Source of the DNA: Xiphias gladius
Lineage: Eukaryota > Chordata > Actinopteri > Istiophoriformes > Xiphiidae
Direction: 5' to 3'
Assembly (NCBI RefSeq): GCF_016859285.1
Contig: NC_053416.1
Span: 1,176,001-1,240,000, forward strand
Length of the DNA: 64,000 nt
Shown here: in pieces, positions 12,233-24,700 of the stretch
Layout: every line of letters begins with the position of its first letter
Numbering within the stretch: the stretch's first letter is position 1
Position numbers and translations under genes: made by a program
Notes under the pieces: generated by a model
Databases searched by the model: none
What the model was told of the DNA's origin: nothing
The model's input: only the letters and a program-made list of their open reading frames with translations

Positions 12233-13855
12233 CTGAGCCGCACACAATTAAAACAAGAGAGAGAGGAAGTGAAAAAATCACGCATGAAATGCAAATTTAA
12301 AAGTCTACAACACAAGAATAGATACAGTAGAAAATAGTGACACCACAATTGGAAAAAAAAGCCATTATTTGGAAAGAATCAATAAGTAAAAGTGAACTTG
12401 TCTTAGTAGTAAAGTGCACTTGGAGAATGATTCCTTAAAGAAGAAATGGTTAATTATATACAATGCACTGAGATCGGTAATGCTGAAGGGAAAAGTTACC
12501 ATTGAGACTTAAGTTGCAAAACACTTGAGTTCTGTACTGTTACAGTCACTTAACTTCTCTTCCATTGCAGCCATTACATTTAGCTGCACTAGGATCCATC
12601 TGTGTCAGCTGGCTTCAGTGGAATACCACTGAATTAATAGAGTATATTAGGTATGAACAGTATATGCATGTATTGCTAAAATTTGATTTTCATTCGAAGG
12701 ATAAAGCTAGTCGGAGATTTTTTTGATTTCCCATCTTGTGATTCGAATGACTAAATTAGCTGAGAGAACACCAAGACATTTCAGACTGAGATTCTAATAA
12801 GAACTCCTCAAAATGAATTTTATGTCATTTAAACATAAAACTTGGGTTAATGTTTGAAAATAATACTTTCCCATGGAAACAATGTTATTTTTAATACCCT
12901 TCCCTGTTGTAACAGTCTATTTTCTAATTACACTCTTCAGTTGACTGGCATGAAGAACTCAGCTGAGGTAAATGTTAGATCAGTAAAGCATTAATGAATA
13001 CCTTCCCGTCCAGCAGCGCAGTTTTGGCTCTTCTCTATCAGCCCTCCTCTAAACAGTCTCCTCATGTAAGTCTGTTTTATGAGCATTATTTCCTCTGGGA
13101 AAACATTGAACATTACGTAATAAAACATTATGTGTTGTTCACGGAGTTCATGTAAACTGTCAGCAGGCTTGTTAGGTGGATGTTCATTAAAAACAACGTT
13201 TTTGCCAACTAGTAATCCTGATATTGGCGTAACCTGGTTATTTGGCCACTGTGTGTTAAAGAGCTTAATCTCACACATAGCCCTTTCAATATTTGACGTA
13301 CGCCTACTTAAATTTTAGCGGATCCTTGGCACTTTGATGTAATTTCCATTACTTCATTTCGACTCTTTCTTCAGCTCTTACGGATAACAGTATGGCCAAC
13401 TCTCTTGGTGACGTCTTGTGTAGTGGTTGTCATGTTCAAACAATTTTCATCTTACTACGAGTGACATAGTAAACCCCCAAGATAATGACATGAAACAATA
13501 TGCTTTGAAAAATATTTAAAGTCACAATGATCTTCACGCTGCATATCAGTTATTTAAGACCTAATTGACCTCTGCATTTAATGAATGTTTTCCTTTTGTT
13601 AACATTCCTAAAATATCTATGACTAGTGATACTAACTGAGGTTTACTAAAGGTCTCCAAAAATCAGCCATCAAAAGAAAGAAAACTATATATAAAAAGAT
13701 ATTGGATTTGTCCATCTATGAGACACAGAAACAAATAAAAATTGAATAAAAATTGCAAAGAAAAAATACATCACAAACGGGTTTAATGAAGCCTCTAATA
13801 ACTTCAGAAAAACATGGAAAGACATTAACCAGTTCTTAAATAAGACATCCCCAAT
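12233..13855. other. Gene-free stretch upstream of OR-1
   Basis: No coding sequence recognised. I looked for the promoter and first-exon block found upstream of the other MENY genes and did not see it here. Confidence 0.45.
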
Positions 13856-13859
13856 TGTG

Positions 13860-14535
13860 TCTTTAAAATTTGATTATGAATGAATGATTATAAACAAAGT
13901 ATGAATGAACTTGTTTATGAATATAAAACATATGAAATTTCTCGTGCTTTTAATGGGGTTTTTTTGTCAATATATTTGGAAAAGGTTTGTCCCTCCCTTC
14001 AAAGTTTTGAGCCTGCTACAGTGCGTGAAGAAACTGATGCTAAATCTAAAATGAGGAAATCAGCAGCAGTTCATGATGATGTTGGGCTTACATTAGTTAC
14101 CAAATGCAATTCTTCAATCGTTAAACCTCTTATTTACATTTTTACCAAATCAATTTCAACTGAAATTGTAATTACTGATCTCAAAATTGCAAAGGTAGTC
14201 TCTCTCTTTAAATCTGGAGAAAATTAGTACTAGGCGTAAGCATCTTCAAGAGTAGAGCATTTACATGAATATCAGATGTAAAATGACTACAGAAATGACT
14301 GTTATTCACCTGGTTGACAAAATACATACCGCTTGAGTTATCACATTATGGCTTCAATGGGCTGCTTTAGGGCTCTCAAATTTTATCATTAATCAGAAAC
14401 AATTTGTACATTTAAATGGACGGATTTCTGGTATGGCGCAAGGTACTTGTGTAATCCCACAGGGCTCCATTCTAGGACCTTTTTTGTTCCTAGTCCACAT
14501 TATTGACTTGGCGGCTTGTTCCTTTTACATCAAAT
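13860..14535 (+). mobile_element. Degenerate LINE (non-LTR) reverse transcriptase relic
   Basis: Two separate frames carry reverse-transcriptase-like sequence. The one at 13880-14227 ends in LKIAKVVSLFKSGEN, the usual run-up to the palm motifs in jockey/L2/CR1-type LINEs. The one at 14433-14530 has PQGSILGPFLFL followed by a degraded 'INDL' position. Between them the frame is broken by stops and shifts, and the catalytic aspartate block is not visible. It is a dead, truncated copy. I cannot assign the clade beyond the L2/CR1/Rex1-like style. Confidence 0.7.
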
Positions 14536-14569
14536 TTTTTCCTAACTTAGTTCTGAGGCCAATTATGAA

Positions 14570-15110
14570 TTATGGGGCATTTCCACCGCAGGAACTTTCC
14601 CCCGGTCTAAGAATCTTTGGATGAACTCAGGAACTAAACTTGTACTTCAATTGGAGGAACCAGGGACCAACTTCATTTTCCCGTACAGCAGTTCTAGGTG
14701 CTAAAAAAGTCCCTCTTTCAGGGGTGGTACTACCTGATGGTTCAGCAACTTTGAAGGCAGAGTTTGCAGGGCTGACTGTTCAAATACAGACAATGCAGCT
14801 GCTTCAGCATGTGTACTGCTTCTGCCATAAAACAAGCTGGCACTGTAGCATCAATATTAGGACAATGATCAGACATTTCTCTTTTCAACGTTAAAAACAG
14901 AGTTATGCTTTGATGTCGGCCTTCCAACTTGTTTTAGCAAAGAGCGCGAATGAACTGAAAGCATGAGCACGCCAGAGTGAATGAACGATACAATAATACA
15001 GACCACAACAGGATAACTGTGTTTTTGTTCCCTAGCTTAGTTCCTGTGATTAGTTTCTCCGGTTCCATAGATCCTGGTACTTCCCGGTCAAGAAGGGTTT
15101 TCAGATAACA
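14570..15110. repeat. Possible non-autonomous DNA element
   Basis: The sequence from 'tatggggcatttccaccgca' to 'ggtacttcccggtcaagaag' has the look of a short fish DNA element. It has repeated 'aggaac' and 'ccagggacc' patches at both ends. No clear terminal inverted repeat or target duplication could be confirmed. Confidence 0.3.
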
Positions 15111-15725
15111 CTTCTAAATGGTTTAAATTGAAAAAAAAAAATCTCTTTAAAACAAATTTAATAAATCTCGTCTAATTTTTAAAAGTGTATTTAAAGATTG
15201 TATTTAATGTCGAAAAGTTATGTAAATTTCTCAGATTTCCTGAGATTTTGTACCGGATTTGCCTACCCAGAGCCTCAGTCTGTTTTACAGGATGCTGTAA
15301 TCAACTGTGTCTAAGAGGGCTGGACGAGGTCCAGAAGAACAAGGACTGAGCACATCCCGTCATCAGCGGCCATTTAAAGGACATTAGTTACCCTGAGATA
15401 TCAGGGTATTATTTGCATCTGCCGAGATTTAGAACAACTCTCAGCTGTGATGCTCACACGATATTCTTCTCCCACAAATTTTGCTTTAACCTTTTTTGAT
15501 GAGCTAAACTACTTCAATATTGTAACTGTGGACCTCGTATCTTTAGTGGTTCTATGCAGTTGACAGTAATGTTATTTTATTGTTGGCATTTTTTTTTCAG
15601 TTAACTTGGTATCATTGTGTGAATTACATACACACACACACACACACTATTGTGCAAAACAAAATGTCAGTTTACTGATAAACGGCACAGGTGCAGAGGA
15701 TCCAAACATGAAGTATCTTAAATTA
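15111..15725. other. Gene-free stretch with short (CA)n
   Basis: No gene seen. A short (CA)n tract lies at about 15629-15648. Confidence 0.5.
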
Positions 15726-15729
15726 TAAA

Positions 15730-16060
15730 AATCAGACTTGCAGACGATTGGTATACAAGCAGGCAGGTGGGCAGGTTAAGGCAAAAGCTAACAAATGCAG
15801 GTAGCGAGTTCACAGGAACATAAGCTGGTCGCAGATGCACTGGAACATACTGTAAACAGAGAAACTGACAGAGAACTGGTGACAAAGGCAGGTATAAATA
15901 CAGGCTTGGGTGATGAGGGAACTGGGTTCAGGTGTGCGAATGGGGAGGGAAGCTCTGGTGATTGCAAATGTGGAACAGGGGAGCATGTGGAATTGTAGAC
16001 AGGAAGAAAGTCCGGGGACATCGGGGGGATGGATGGAGAATGTCAGATCTGGGGAGATGA
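15730..16060 (-). mobile_element. Probable LTR-retrotransposon fragment (reverse orientation)
   Basis: The G/A-rich + strand includes 'aggtataaatacaggc', 'ggtgatgagggaactggg' and 'gacaggaagaaagtccgggg'. This resembles the reversed promoter and leader region of teleost gypsy-type LTRs. No gag or pol sequence is attached. The assignment rests on general resemblance. Confidence 0.35.
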
Positions 16061-16134
16061 AAGGGAGAACATGGCTTTGGAGAAGTGAGCAGGGGGACAG
16101 AGGGAGCTTTCAGGAGAATAGTTAGCCCTGTGAT

Positions 16135-16228
16135 AGACTGGCAACCTGTCCAGTGTGTACCCTGCTAGAGTGAGCATCCAGCCCCCCATGAACCTGCAGG
16201 ACACAAACAGATAGAAAATGGATGGACG
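16135..16228 (+). repeat. Teleost SINE/LINE 3'-tail-like repeat
   Basis: Contains 'gatagactggcaacctgtcc', 'gtgtaccctgc', 'tccagccccc' and 'gaaaatggatggacgg'. This is a very widespread fish retroposon tail. An oppositely oriented fragment occurs at about 46.94-47.01 kb. Confidence 0.65.
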
Positions 16229-17262
16229 GACTATGCCAAAGAGAATTTCTAGATAGACAACCTCTACAGCACAGCTACAGACTGCAAAGCTCTGAAAATA
16301 ATCAATGGCAAAACACATCCCGTCCTGAGTATGAGTTGCTCCCCTCAAGATACCCATGGCAAAGGGAAAGATCTACAAGGACTCGTTTATCCCAAATGCA
16401 TCTGATGTAGTCAACAAACTACAGGAAACTTAGGGTCCACCTCACTCAGGGATGTGTGAGATCTCTGTTGTTAATGTTATGTGATGTCACTTGTGGACAT
16501 GTTTATGTTTTTTACTTTTCTGGGTGAGACCAAAGACAATTTCCTGCCATGGCTGGAAAATGAAGTTTATTCTATACCCTTCTAAATGACATATAATGTA
16601 AGATAAAAACACAAAACACAATTAACAGTGACAAACCGCAGAATGTTATTGAAATTTTAAATTTAATTTCAGTTAACTTTCCTTCCAAAATAAGTGTTTT
16701 AAATCTTGTTGAGCCTGTGACACACAGAGAACCAAAAATGGTCTCCAGACCACACCATTACAGAAACTAGGCTATAATCAACTCAGCAGCATGTGGCCTT
16801 CAATTTAGTATGACAACTGAGCAATACAAAACGACAGCAGCAGGAGAAAGCAGAACTGAGTAAAGCTTTGAAAAAACATTCCAAAGTATAATGTATGAGA
16901 TAAACATCACACACATGTGGATATTACGCCTAACATGTGAGACAAATAAAGAACAAATAAACTATTTGGACACCAAGAAAACACGCCAGTTAATTTGACA
17001 GCACTAATTTCTCTTTCAAATGAACTTCTGATCTGATTTTTTTTCTGAAATGTGGATTAAAATGTAAACATTCAGCTTCAGTGAGTGAACTTCAAAACCA
17101 ATCCAGTTGCCATGATTCTCTAATCTCACCAAAAACAATGAATATAAATGAACATTATGATGTGAAATACAATATGGCAGTTTAGTTTGCATTTGCTGAT
17201 TTTTCATTTTTTTGCTACATGTGTTGTCTCCATGTTTACATACTAACTTTAAAATTCTCAAC
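16229..17262. other. Gene-free 3' flank of the 17.3-kb OR gene
   Basis: No gene seen. Short frames such as 17016-17339 (-) overlap the OR 3' end and are not credible genes. Confidence 0.5.
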
Positions 17263-18207
17263 TCAGAGTAAGGGCATAACTGGTTTGGATCGGAACAACT
17301 TTGACAAGGATTTGCAGATTTCTGCAGACTGCACGCCATAAATAATTGGGTTGAGGCTACCAGGGATGATATGAAACAGAATGGCAGAAAGTTTTCTGTA
17401 GTCTGAGTACTGAGGGAAACGATGCAGGATGATGATGAGTGTTCCGCATAAGAACATGATCAGATACAAAACCAGGTGAGTGCTGCAGGTCTTCAGGGCT
17501 TTACTGTTCAGAGACTTGTTCCTACTGGTCAGACAGACTACTGTAATCTTAGTATAGGTGAGAACGATGCTGCCAATAGAGGAGGTGAGTAGAACCACAG
17601 TGAAAGCGAGGCCATAGATGTTATTGATGAACACATTCTCACAGGAGAGCTTAAACAGCGAGGCGTTGTCACAGTAAGGGTTGGTGATCAGAGTCCTGCA
17701 TCGGTTCAGGCGTATGGTCAGACCGAGCAGAATCCCGACCAAAACAAAGGCCACTCCCCAGGCAGCAACTGTCAGCTTGATCACCATTTTGTTGGTCATG
17801 ATGGCAGCGTAGCGCAGGGGGCTGCAGATGGCCACATATCTGTCAAAGGCCATAATCATCAGGACTGTGTGAGTGGTGGTACCGAACATGTGTGTGGTGA
17901 AAGCTTGGACCACACACTCATAATAACTGATGAGGCGTTCAGAGGGAGGACGCAACATGTCATTGAGCAAACGGGGCACCATGATAGAGTTTCCAACAAC
18001 GTCATTGACTGGCAGGTTGCAAAAAAGCAGGTACATAGGCTGGTGAAGGTTTTTGTCAATGAAAACCAGGAATGCAATACCTGCATTCACAAACATTAAA
18101 AAAATGTAGGAGAAAAGGAAGAGGAGAAAGACCAGGTAGACAGAGTCCTTTGAGACATTCAACCCCTCCACCTGGAGTGTTAAACTGTTGTAGGTGTAGT
18201 TTTCCAT
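17263..18207 (-). CDS. Odorant receptor, MENY subfamily (OR-2)
   Basis: Intact OR of 314 residues starting MENYTYNSLTLQVEG. Landmarks: NYT glycosylation site 3-5, TM1 asparagine 41, LHQPMYLLFCNLPVND 54-69, C98 at the top of TM3, [15 protein letters not shown] 119-133, EL2 cysteines 170, 179 and 189, KALKTCSTHL 236-245, NPIIYG 286-291. The start is supported by a splice acceptor (ttctttcag) four bases before the ATG. The open frame continues upstream, but that is intron sequence. A likely non-coding first exon and promoter lie at about 18422-18552. Residues about 112-245 are encoded by DNA identical to OR-1, whereas TM1-TM3 and TM6-TM7 differ, so the gene is a mosaic. Its signalling partner is presumably an olfactory G protein (family knowledge), and its ligand is unknown. 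Confidence 0.94.
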   Translation of the reverse strand: MENYTYNSLTLQVEGLNVSKDSVYLVFLLFLFSYIFLMFVNAGIAFLVFIDKNLHQPMYLLFCNLPVNDVVGNSIMVPRLLNDMLRPPSERLISYYECVVQAFTTHMFGTTTHTVLMIMAFDRYVAICSPLRYAAIMTNKMVIKLTVAAWGVAFVLVGILLGLTIRLNRCRTLITNPYCDNASLFKLSCENVFINNIYGLAFTVVLLTSSIGSIVLTYTKITVVCLTSRNKSLNSKALKTCSTHLVLYLIMFLCGTLIIILHRFPQYSDYRKLSAILFHIIPGSLNPIIYGVQSAEICKSLSKLFRSKPVMPLL

Positions 18208-18211
18208 CAGC

Positions 18212-18600
18212 CTGAAAGAACACAGATCAGAGATCACTGAAATGCTCACTGACAGCAGTGACTTTACAAATAACCAAAATAAAGGCTTTTACCAGTTAAT
18301 GAAGATTAAAGTAAAAATAAAAACTAAATTGAAAGATAATCACATATATTGTATTTGGACTTTTATCAAAAATTCTCATTATACTTTGCATTGTTAGAGA
18401 AAGACTGTTATTGATCAATACCTGCTTTGAGTCTTCTGGTTCATTGGTCTTTGTCTTTTCTTTCTTGTGTCTTTGCTGGCAGTTTATGTCCAGCAAGAAA
18501 GAGTTCTTCCTTGGGTGCAGTCTTATATCATCACAGTTTTATTCTCTGGGGACTCAGTGTCGACTCAGGTTATTTGTTGTGCAACATTATGACATTGTGA
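18212..18600 (-). promoter_or_regulatory. OR-2 promoter and non-coding first exon (candidate)
   Basis: On the - strand there is a block shared with the other MENY genes. It holds an EBF/Olf1-like stretch TCCCCAGAGA (about 18541-18552), then a TATA-like GATATAAGAC (18520-18529), then a leader containing GACACAAGAAAGAAAAGAC, then a splice donor CAAAGCAG|GTATTG ending the exon at 18422. The matching acceptor is ttctttcag just before 18211. OR genes commonly use a 5' UTR intron and O/E sites. The transcription start is inferred. Confidence 0.5.
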
Positions 18601-19540
18601 TGGCTTAAATCATGATGGTTAATGGTTAAGGCTTCTTTTAGCTACCTGCAATATGGAACTTTAAGGTCTGAGACAGTCAGACAAGAACCTTACCTGCCAT
18701 AACTTAATTTACCTTAATATTTAGATTAAGATTAAGATGAGATTTAATTCAAGTTTCACCTTAATCTTTATAAGATTAAGTTGAAACTAAATTCAAGTTT
18801 CAACACAAAGGCATGAACACAATGTTTAGTTGAAACTTGATGTTCACAAGATTAATTAACAAAACATTGATGCATTAATGTAACACAATGTCATTAGCTG
18901 CTAATTTTGGCTATTACCAATCAAATGTTAATTAGTGTAAACTTTGATTAGGTTAACTTAAAGCTTATGTTTGCGACATTAACTTCCAACATTTACCATC
19001 ACAAGACCTATGTTAAAGCTGCAGTAATCTATGTTTTATATATTTGGCAGCAGGCAGCTGGTGTTAGTAAAAAAACAATCTGGTAAACCTATTGTACTTA
19101 CCCAGCGCCAAATGGCTGATAAAATTAGCGACTAGCTGGTGAAGAAAGTACAACATCATGGTCAAAAGTCAAAAGCTGGCGGAGACCAAAGCATAGCTAA
19201 TAAGAGAGCAAATATTGGACCAGGTGACCAGAAACACGACTCCAACTGAATAGTAAAATTGACCCGCTTGTTGTTGTATTCTGTATTCTATGTAAACAGC
19301 CCACCTATGTCACTTTAATTTCATAATGCTGTATATCTTCTTTGCATTAAAACATGTTATAAGATAACCTTAACAGTTTTATAATACCAATTATATTTTA
19401 GGTTTTGTGCCTGTCAGCTTGAATAAAAAGTCAGAAACACTGGCTGCTCATTTGGGCTTCACAAATCTAAGTTAATCGTAGCATAACATAATTGTGATTG
19501 GCCCCGGTGCAAATATTTTTCTTCATCCCCACAGATAGCG
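18601..19540. other. Gene-free AT-rich stretch
   Basis: No gene recognised. Around 18720-18800 there are short direct repeats of 'gattaagatt'/'caagtttcaac'. Confidence 0.5.
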
Positions 19541-19544
19541 GCCT

Positions 19545-21790
19545 CTCCCTCTCTCACAGCCACCTGGTGCCAATCAGCCCGCGCACCCTCAGTCCATGAG
19601 CTCATCAGGCTTGGAGTATATATTCCCCAACCCTATAGCCACTCTTCGCCAGATTGTTGTACTCTTCAGTCCGGACCCCCATTCACCTACTCGCCTGCTT
19701 GCCTTCCAGTCTTCTGTGTGCTCTGCTCCAGATCTTCAGTTTGCCTTGCCTACCATCAGCCCTCTTCTTCACCCTGCCCGCCTACTCGTGTACTCCAACT
19801 CTTGAATGCTGTCCCACCTGCTTCCCTCATGGCTCCCTCTCCACCTGCTATCCACTTCCCTCTGCTCCAGCAGAAAGTCTTTTATTTTTTCTGAATGCTG
19901 AGTTTTGTCTCCACCATTTGGGTTACTTTATAACTCGCTCCATCAGGCCCTTGCCAGCCAAAGTGCCCTGGATATACAACATGAACAGACTTTATGTGAG
20001 GTAATGGAAAATTTACAGACCTTGTCAGCACATGGCACAATTTGGTGACCAGGTGGACCAAGTATCAATTCATCTCATTCATTAAATCCCGGGACACCAG
20101 CCCCTGCCCAACCAACCCGTTCCTGAGATTATTCCTAGCCCCGCAGCTCCCCAGTCCAAGGAACCCCACCTTCCACAACCTGAACCCTACTCCAGGAGTT
20201 TGAGAAAATGCTCACTAGTTTTCAACCAGCAGCCACCATCTTTTACCACAGATAAGTCTAAATGTGCTTATAGTATGAGGCTTCTTAGGGGGAATGCTAG
20301 TTGGGGCAACAGCTGTTTGGGAAAATCAACCCGTCTTGAGGGCTTCCATTGATAATTTTGTGTTCCTCTAATTGCTTTCTCTCCATCCGTCATGGGGTCG
20401 AAAGTGTGGCTGATTTTTCCATCGAGTTCCGCACTCTAGCACTGGATTCCAGCTGAAATGACAAGGCGCTTCAAGGAGTATTCTTAAAGGGATTAAGTTA
20501 CCAAGTAAAAGAAGAAATAGCCCTCTGCGATGAAGCATATAACCTGGATGCTTTGATTTCTTTGGCAACCAGATTAGCTAATCTCCCCATGAACGGCTCA
20601 GGGAGACATCTAGCCTTGCTCTGGCTCTGCCTTCACCTGCTCCCACTTGGTCTAGCTGCAGCCCCCAGCAATCCCTAGGCCAGTGACTCCAGCCTCCTCG
20701 GTTGAAGAGCTCATGTAACTGGCCCTCTTCTGTTGCCCCCCAACCCAGAATGCAGTTCGATGCTACTTTGTTTTGGAGCAAACATTCTCTTTTTCTGCCT
20801 TTCCTTGTTGATTCCGGAGCTGATGAGAACGTCCTAGATGTGACCTTTCCCACCCAGTCTGGTATCTCTGCAGAGCCACTCAGTCTTTTGCTGGATACCA
20901 ATTTGCTGAATGGTAGGCTAGTTGGTATAATCATAAATTGGAGTCATTTCTGTCATTTTCGTGCCTGCAATCTGTCAAACCACCTGCAGGGGTCAGTGTT
21001 GGCCCATCTGTACCACAGCTCCAAGATTTGTCATCTGTCCCCCCTGAATGTCATGATCTTGGAGAGATTTTCAGTAAAGGTAGAACCCTTTCATTGCCGC
21101 AACACCACCAGTACAACTGATCTATAGACCTTATTCTTGGAGCCCCCCCAACCCAGTAGCAAATTGTATAACCATTCCCGCCCTGAGTGAAGCCATGGAA
21201 AGTTATATCAATGACTCCCTAGCTACTGGTACAATCCGCCCCTCTTCTCTCTTGTGTGCTGGATTCTTCTTTGTGTCCATGAAAGAAAAGACTCTTCGAC
21301 CCTGCATTGACTTTAGAGGCTTAAATAACATCGCTGCTAAGAATAAATATTCGTTGTCACTGATCAACTCAGCGTTTTGAACTCCTTCATGGAGCCACCA
21401 TCTTCACCTAAACTGGACCTGAGAAATGCACATCTTCTGGCGAGGATATGTGAAGGAGAAGTGTGGAAGATCGCTTTCAACAACCCCCACGTCACTTTGA
21501 GTACTTGGTTATGTCCTTCTGCCTCACCAATGAACCATCATGTTCCAAGTACTGGTAAATGTCCTCTGTGACTTCATCAATCGCTTTGTATTCGTTTACT
21601 TTGGATGATATTCTCATTTCTCTTGGAACCCCCAAGAGCACACCTCCCACGACCACATGGTATTTCAACTGCTACTGGAGAATAAACTATTCGTAAAGGC
21701 AGAAAAATGTCAGTTTTCATGTCAGTTCTGTGAGTTTCCTGGGCTGAATCATTGAGAGTGGGCAGGTGAAAACAGCCCTGCAGAATGTAA
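19545..21790 (+). mobile_element. Degenerate Ty3/gypsy LTR retrotransposon
   Basis: A dead gypsy-type element on the + strand. A leader or LTR-like part with a TATA-like 'gagtatatattccc' lies near 19615-19630. Gag-like sequence follows at about 20030-20560, full of stops. A protease-like stretch with DSGAD lies near 20810-20830. The start of reverse transcriptase is in separate frames at 21195-21380 ([12 protein letters not shown]) and 21377-21480 (KLDLRNAH). Scraps of the palm and following domain run to about 21790. RNase H, integrase and a 3' LTR were not found, so the copy is truncated as well as frame-broken. I have not attempted to join the fragments. Confidence 0.8.
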
Positions 21791-24700
21791 TTATGATGTT
21801 GAAAACTGTGAACAGCTGAGTTTTGTGGGTTCCTCTGTTACTTGTGCATTTAGAGAAGTCATCATTCATCAGTGGCACAGCGGACAAACGTTCTCACAAA
21901 CACAGATTACGGTAGGTGTTCATTTTTCAACACACCGCACGACAGGTAACAATTACGTTGCTATAGATTTAAAGCCCTGATCCAACTTCATAACAAAGAC
22001 AAACCTGTAGTCACCCATTAGAAGTTCATCCTATGGGCCTTGCACTCAGTAAAGTCATTAACAAAACTGCCCAAAGAAGTCCATATTCTTCGATCTGCTG
22101 CTCTTTATTGAGATTATAGCCAATCCACTGAGTCTTTCTCGTCCCATGATGCTCCTTAAATAATATTTTATCAACTTGAGTTTGGAGAATGAGCACTCTC
22201 TGAGGTAAAATAGCAATGGCGTGCAAACATCACCATTTTGCAATGGCGTGCAAAATGATGTTTGCGCTTTTTGCATTTCAGATTTAAAGCAGGCTCTGAT
22301 TCCAAGGAGTTGGCTGGGGAAACTCAGGTTTGAAAGATAAATGTATTGCCAATGAACCAGTGATTACCTGCAACGAGCCAATGAACCAGCAAAGACTTTT
22401 ACCCAAACCTGCAGCTACACACAGCAATTCAACTCACTGTGAAAAAATCTACTGTTCCTCTCTGTGGTTTTATTCTCACAACAATAAGACAACTCTTCCC
22501 ATCAACAGACTAATGTTTAGGTACGATGAAAAAAAAATTCTCTGACATAAGCTTGTAACTTTGGTCTTCACGATGATAACACTGAGTTGAGTTGACAATG
22601 TCGGCAGCATTAGCTACTAACTTTGGTCATGATAAATCTAATGTTAAGGTAAAATAAAACAGGTGTCATGGGCTACAACATTTTGCCAGCGAACCATCAA
22701 TATTTTGTCTTGAAAAAAGAATCAGATGACTGTCTGTAACGTAAATGGGATCACTTACGCTGATACTTTCCAGACTTATCAGCCAACTCAGCCAGCAGCC
22801 GCATGCGGCATTTAGCATTTAGCCTATCATATCATCATAGGGTTCAGTGTCAGCGCTTTCATCTGTGTCATATCCAGCAGTGTGTGCAGCTGCCTTCAGC
22901 AAACAAGCAGTGTTGCAATAATTGGTGGTTTTCTGCCCAAATGGGAGACTTTTTCTATACTTGAGTGGGTAAAATTGATTTGGTGGCTTGTTGTAATTTG
23001 CGTTACTTTCTTTGCTATTGTGGTGGTTTCTGGCTACGGAACTTGGGCTATTTTCCAATTAGTAATTGTATTTCGGCTCACTTTTCAAAGCAATCAATAA
23101 CTACAGCAGCAGCAGTGGCCATTAAGGTAGAAAACCCTTACTGCCCGGTTGCTGCAGTTTGTGTCAAAAATTCATCATAACACACACACATGGTACTCAA
23201 TTTTAGATTCAGAGTGACTTACACTTACTGAACATATTATTATATTATCTCAAATGTCCATTGCAAATAAACGTGAGTTCTACTACCACTGAGGGACCTG
23301 CTGCCGTCTGCAACCACTGCTGAGCCAAATGAGGATCTGAAGGGAAAGAATGCCGTCTGGTGGCGCTTCCACAGACGTCACAAGCACAGGTCCAAACCAT
23401 TGCGCAAAAATTGACAAATACTAAGTACAGGGTTAGCAAAAAAATGTGTAAACTCCTGTGAATGATGAGTCTTGATCTGTATATATTTGAAAATAAGCAC
23501 TGTTTAAAAGACTCCCACTCAAGGATGGGTGCTGGGGGAGGGCGTTAACATTCTTTTTTGTTTTTAATATGAAGTTCAATGGCGTTATTAATGGTTGACT
23601 CTATGTCAGCATTGCCCTTGCAAGGCTCAGGATGATTGAAAACAGAAGGTGGCGTGTTGAGCCATTTTCAACCCATGAAGTACTGATTTTTATAACTTTG
23701 GTAAGAAATGTCAACGTCAGCACTGGCACTGATGTGTTTCATCACAGTACAGTCATATCATTTAGTTTACAGCTCAAACAAACATGTTTTAGTGTGGAGT
23801 ACCTCTTAAGATAGTTTTTCCTTTAATTTGAAGGGCATTTTCACAATTTCCTTAGGATTGCTACACCAAACAGTGAATTGAGATAATAAGTCGCAACTTA
23901 ATCAATAATGAAAATAGCTGTCAGATGCGAAGCTATGCAAAATTCTTTTTTTTCATTTGAAATTTTTAAATGACGACCCTATGTCATAGCGTTGTTGATT
24001 TGACTCAGGTTATTTTGAAGCTGTAGCATGTGGTGTGGTGGTATAAATCTACAGTGTGTGTGTTATTTAATTATACATACAGTCCATACCTTGTACAAAG
24101 GGTAAGCATATATTAGAAAAATAAATACACAAAATGAATAAGTAGTACGCAAATCTTTAAGTAGGTGTTGAGTCCGTAGTGTGCACACACTTGAAAAGAC
24201 ATTAAATTAATATTACTCTCAAAAGTCAGAGAGCACACAAAAAAACCCTTGATTTTTGAGTGGACTGTTGATAGATACTTTTCACCCACAAGGCATTGCA
24301 CAGAGGAAATGGGGGAGCTTCTTACAGGAGGTGGACGTTGAAAATCTTTCAAACCAATTATTTAGAGAAACATTTTGCTATTTGTAAAGTTTTTATTTCT
24401 CTTCCGCCGAAGGTAATAAGGTAAGAGCAGTGTATTGCAGTGTCCGCTCATTTTGCAATACTGGGTCTCAACCATAATCCAGAACCAAGCGTTAAGCATT
24501 TGGTTCTCCCACAAGTCACTCCATCACTCAAAAACACAGCAACACAACACAGAGAACTAGACCATCTAAGAGGGGGACCTGCAGGGCAAAGAGAAACAGA
24601 GGCTGGGTTAAATTAACATAAAATTAAATGAAAAAGGTCCTTATTCAGGATCATTGCACAGAAACTACAAGTGCCGTGATGCTGAATTTTTGATGGTATT

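Noticed and set aside
20702-21127. 141-codon + strand frame as an independent gene
   Set aside because: It contains the protease-like DSGAD stretch and lies within the gypsy relic.
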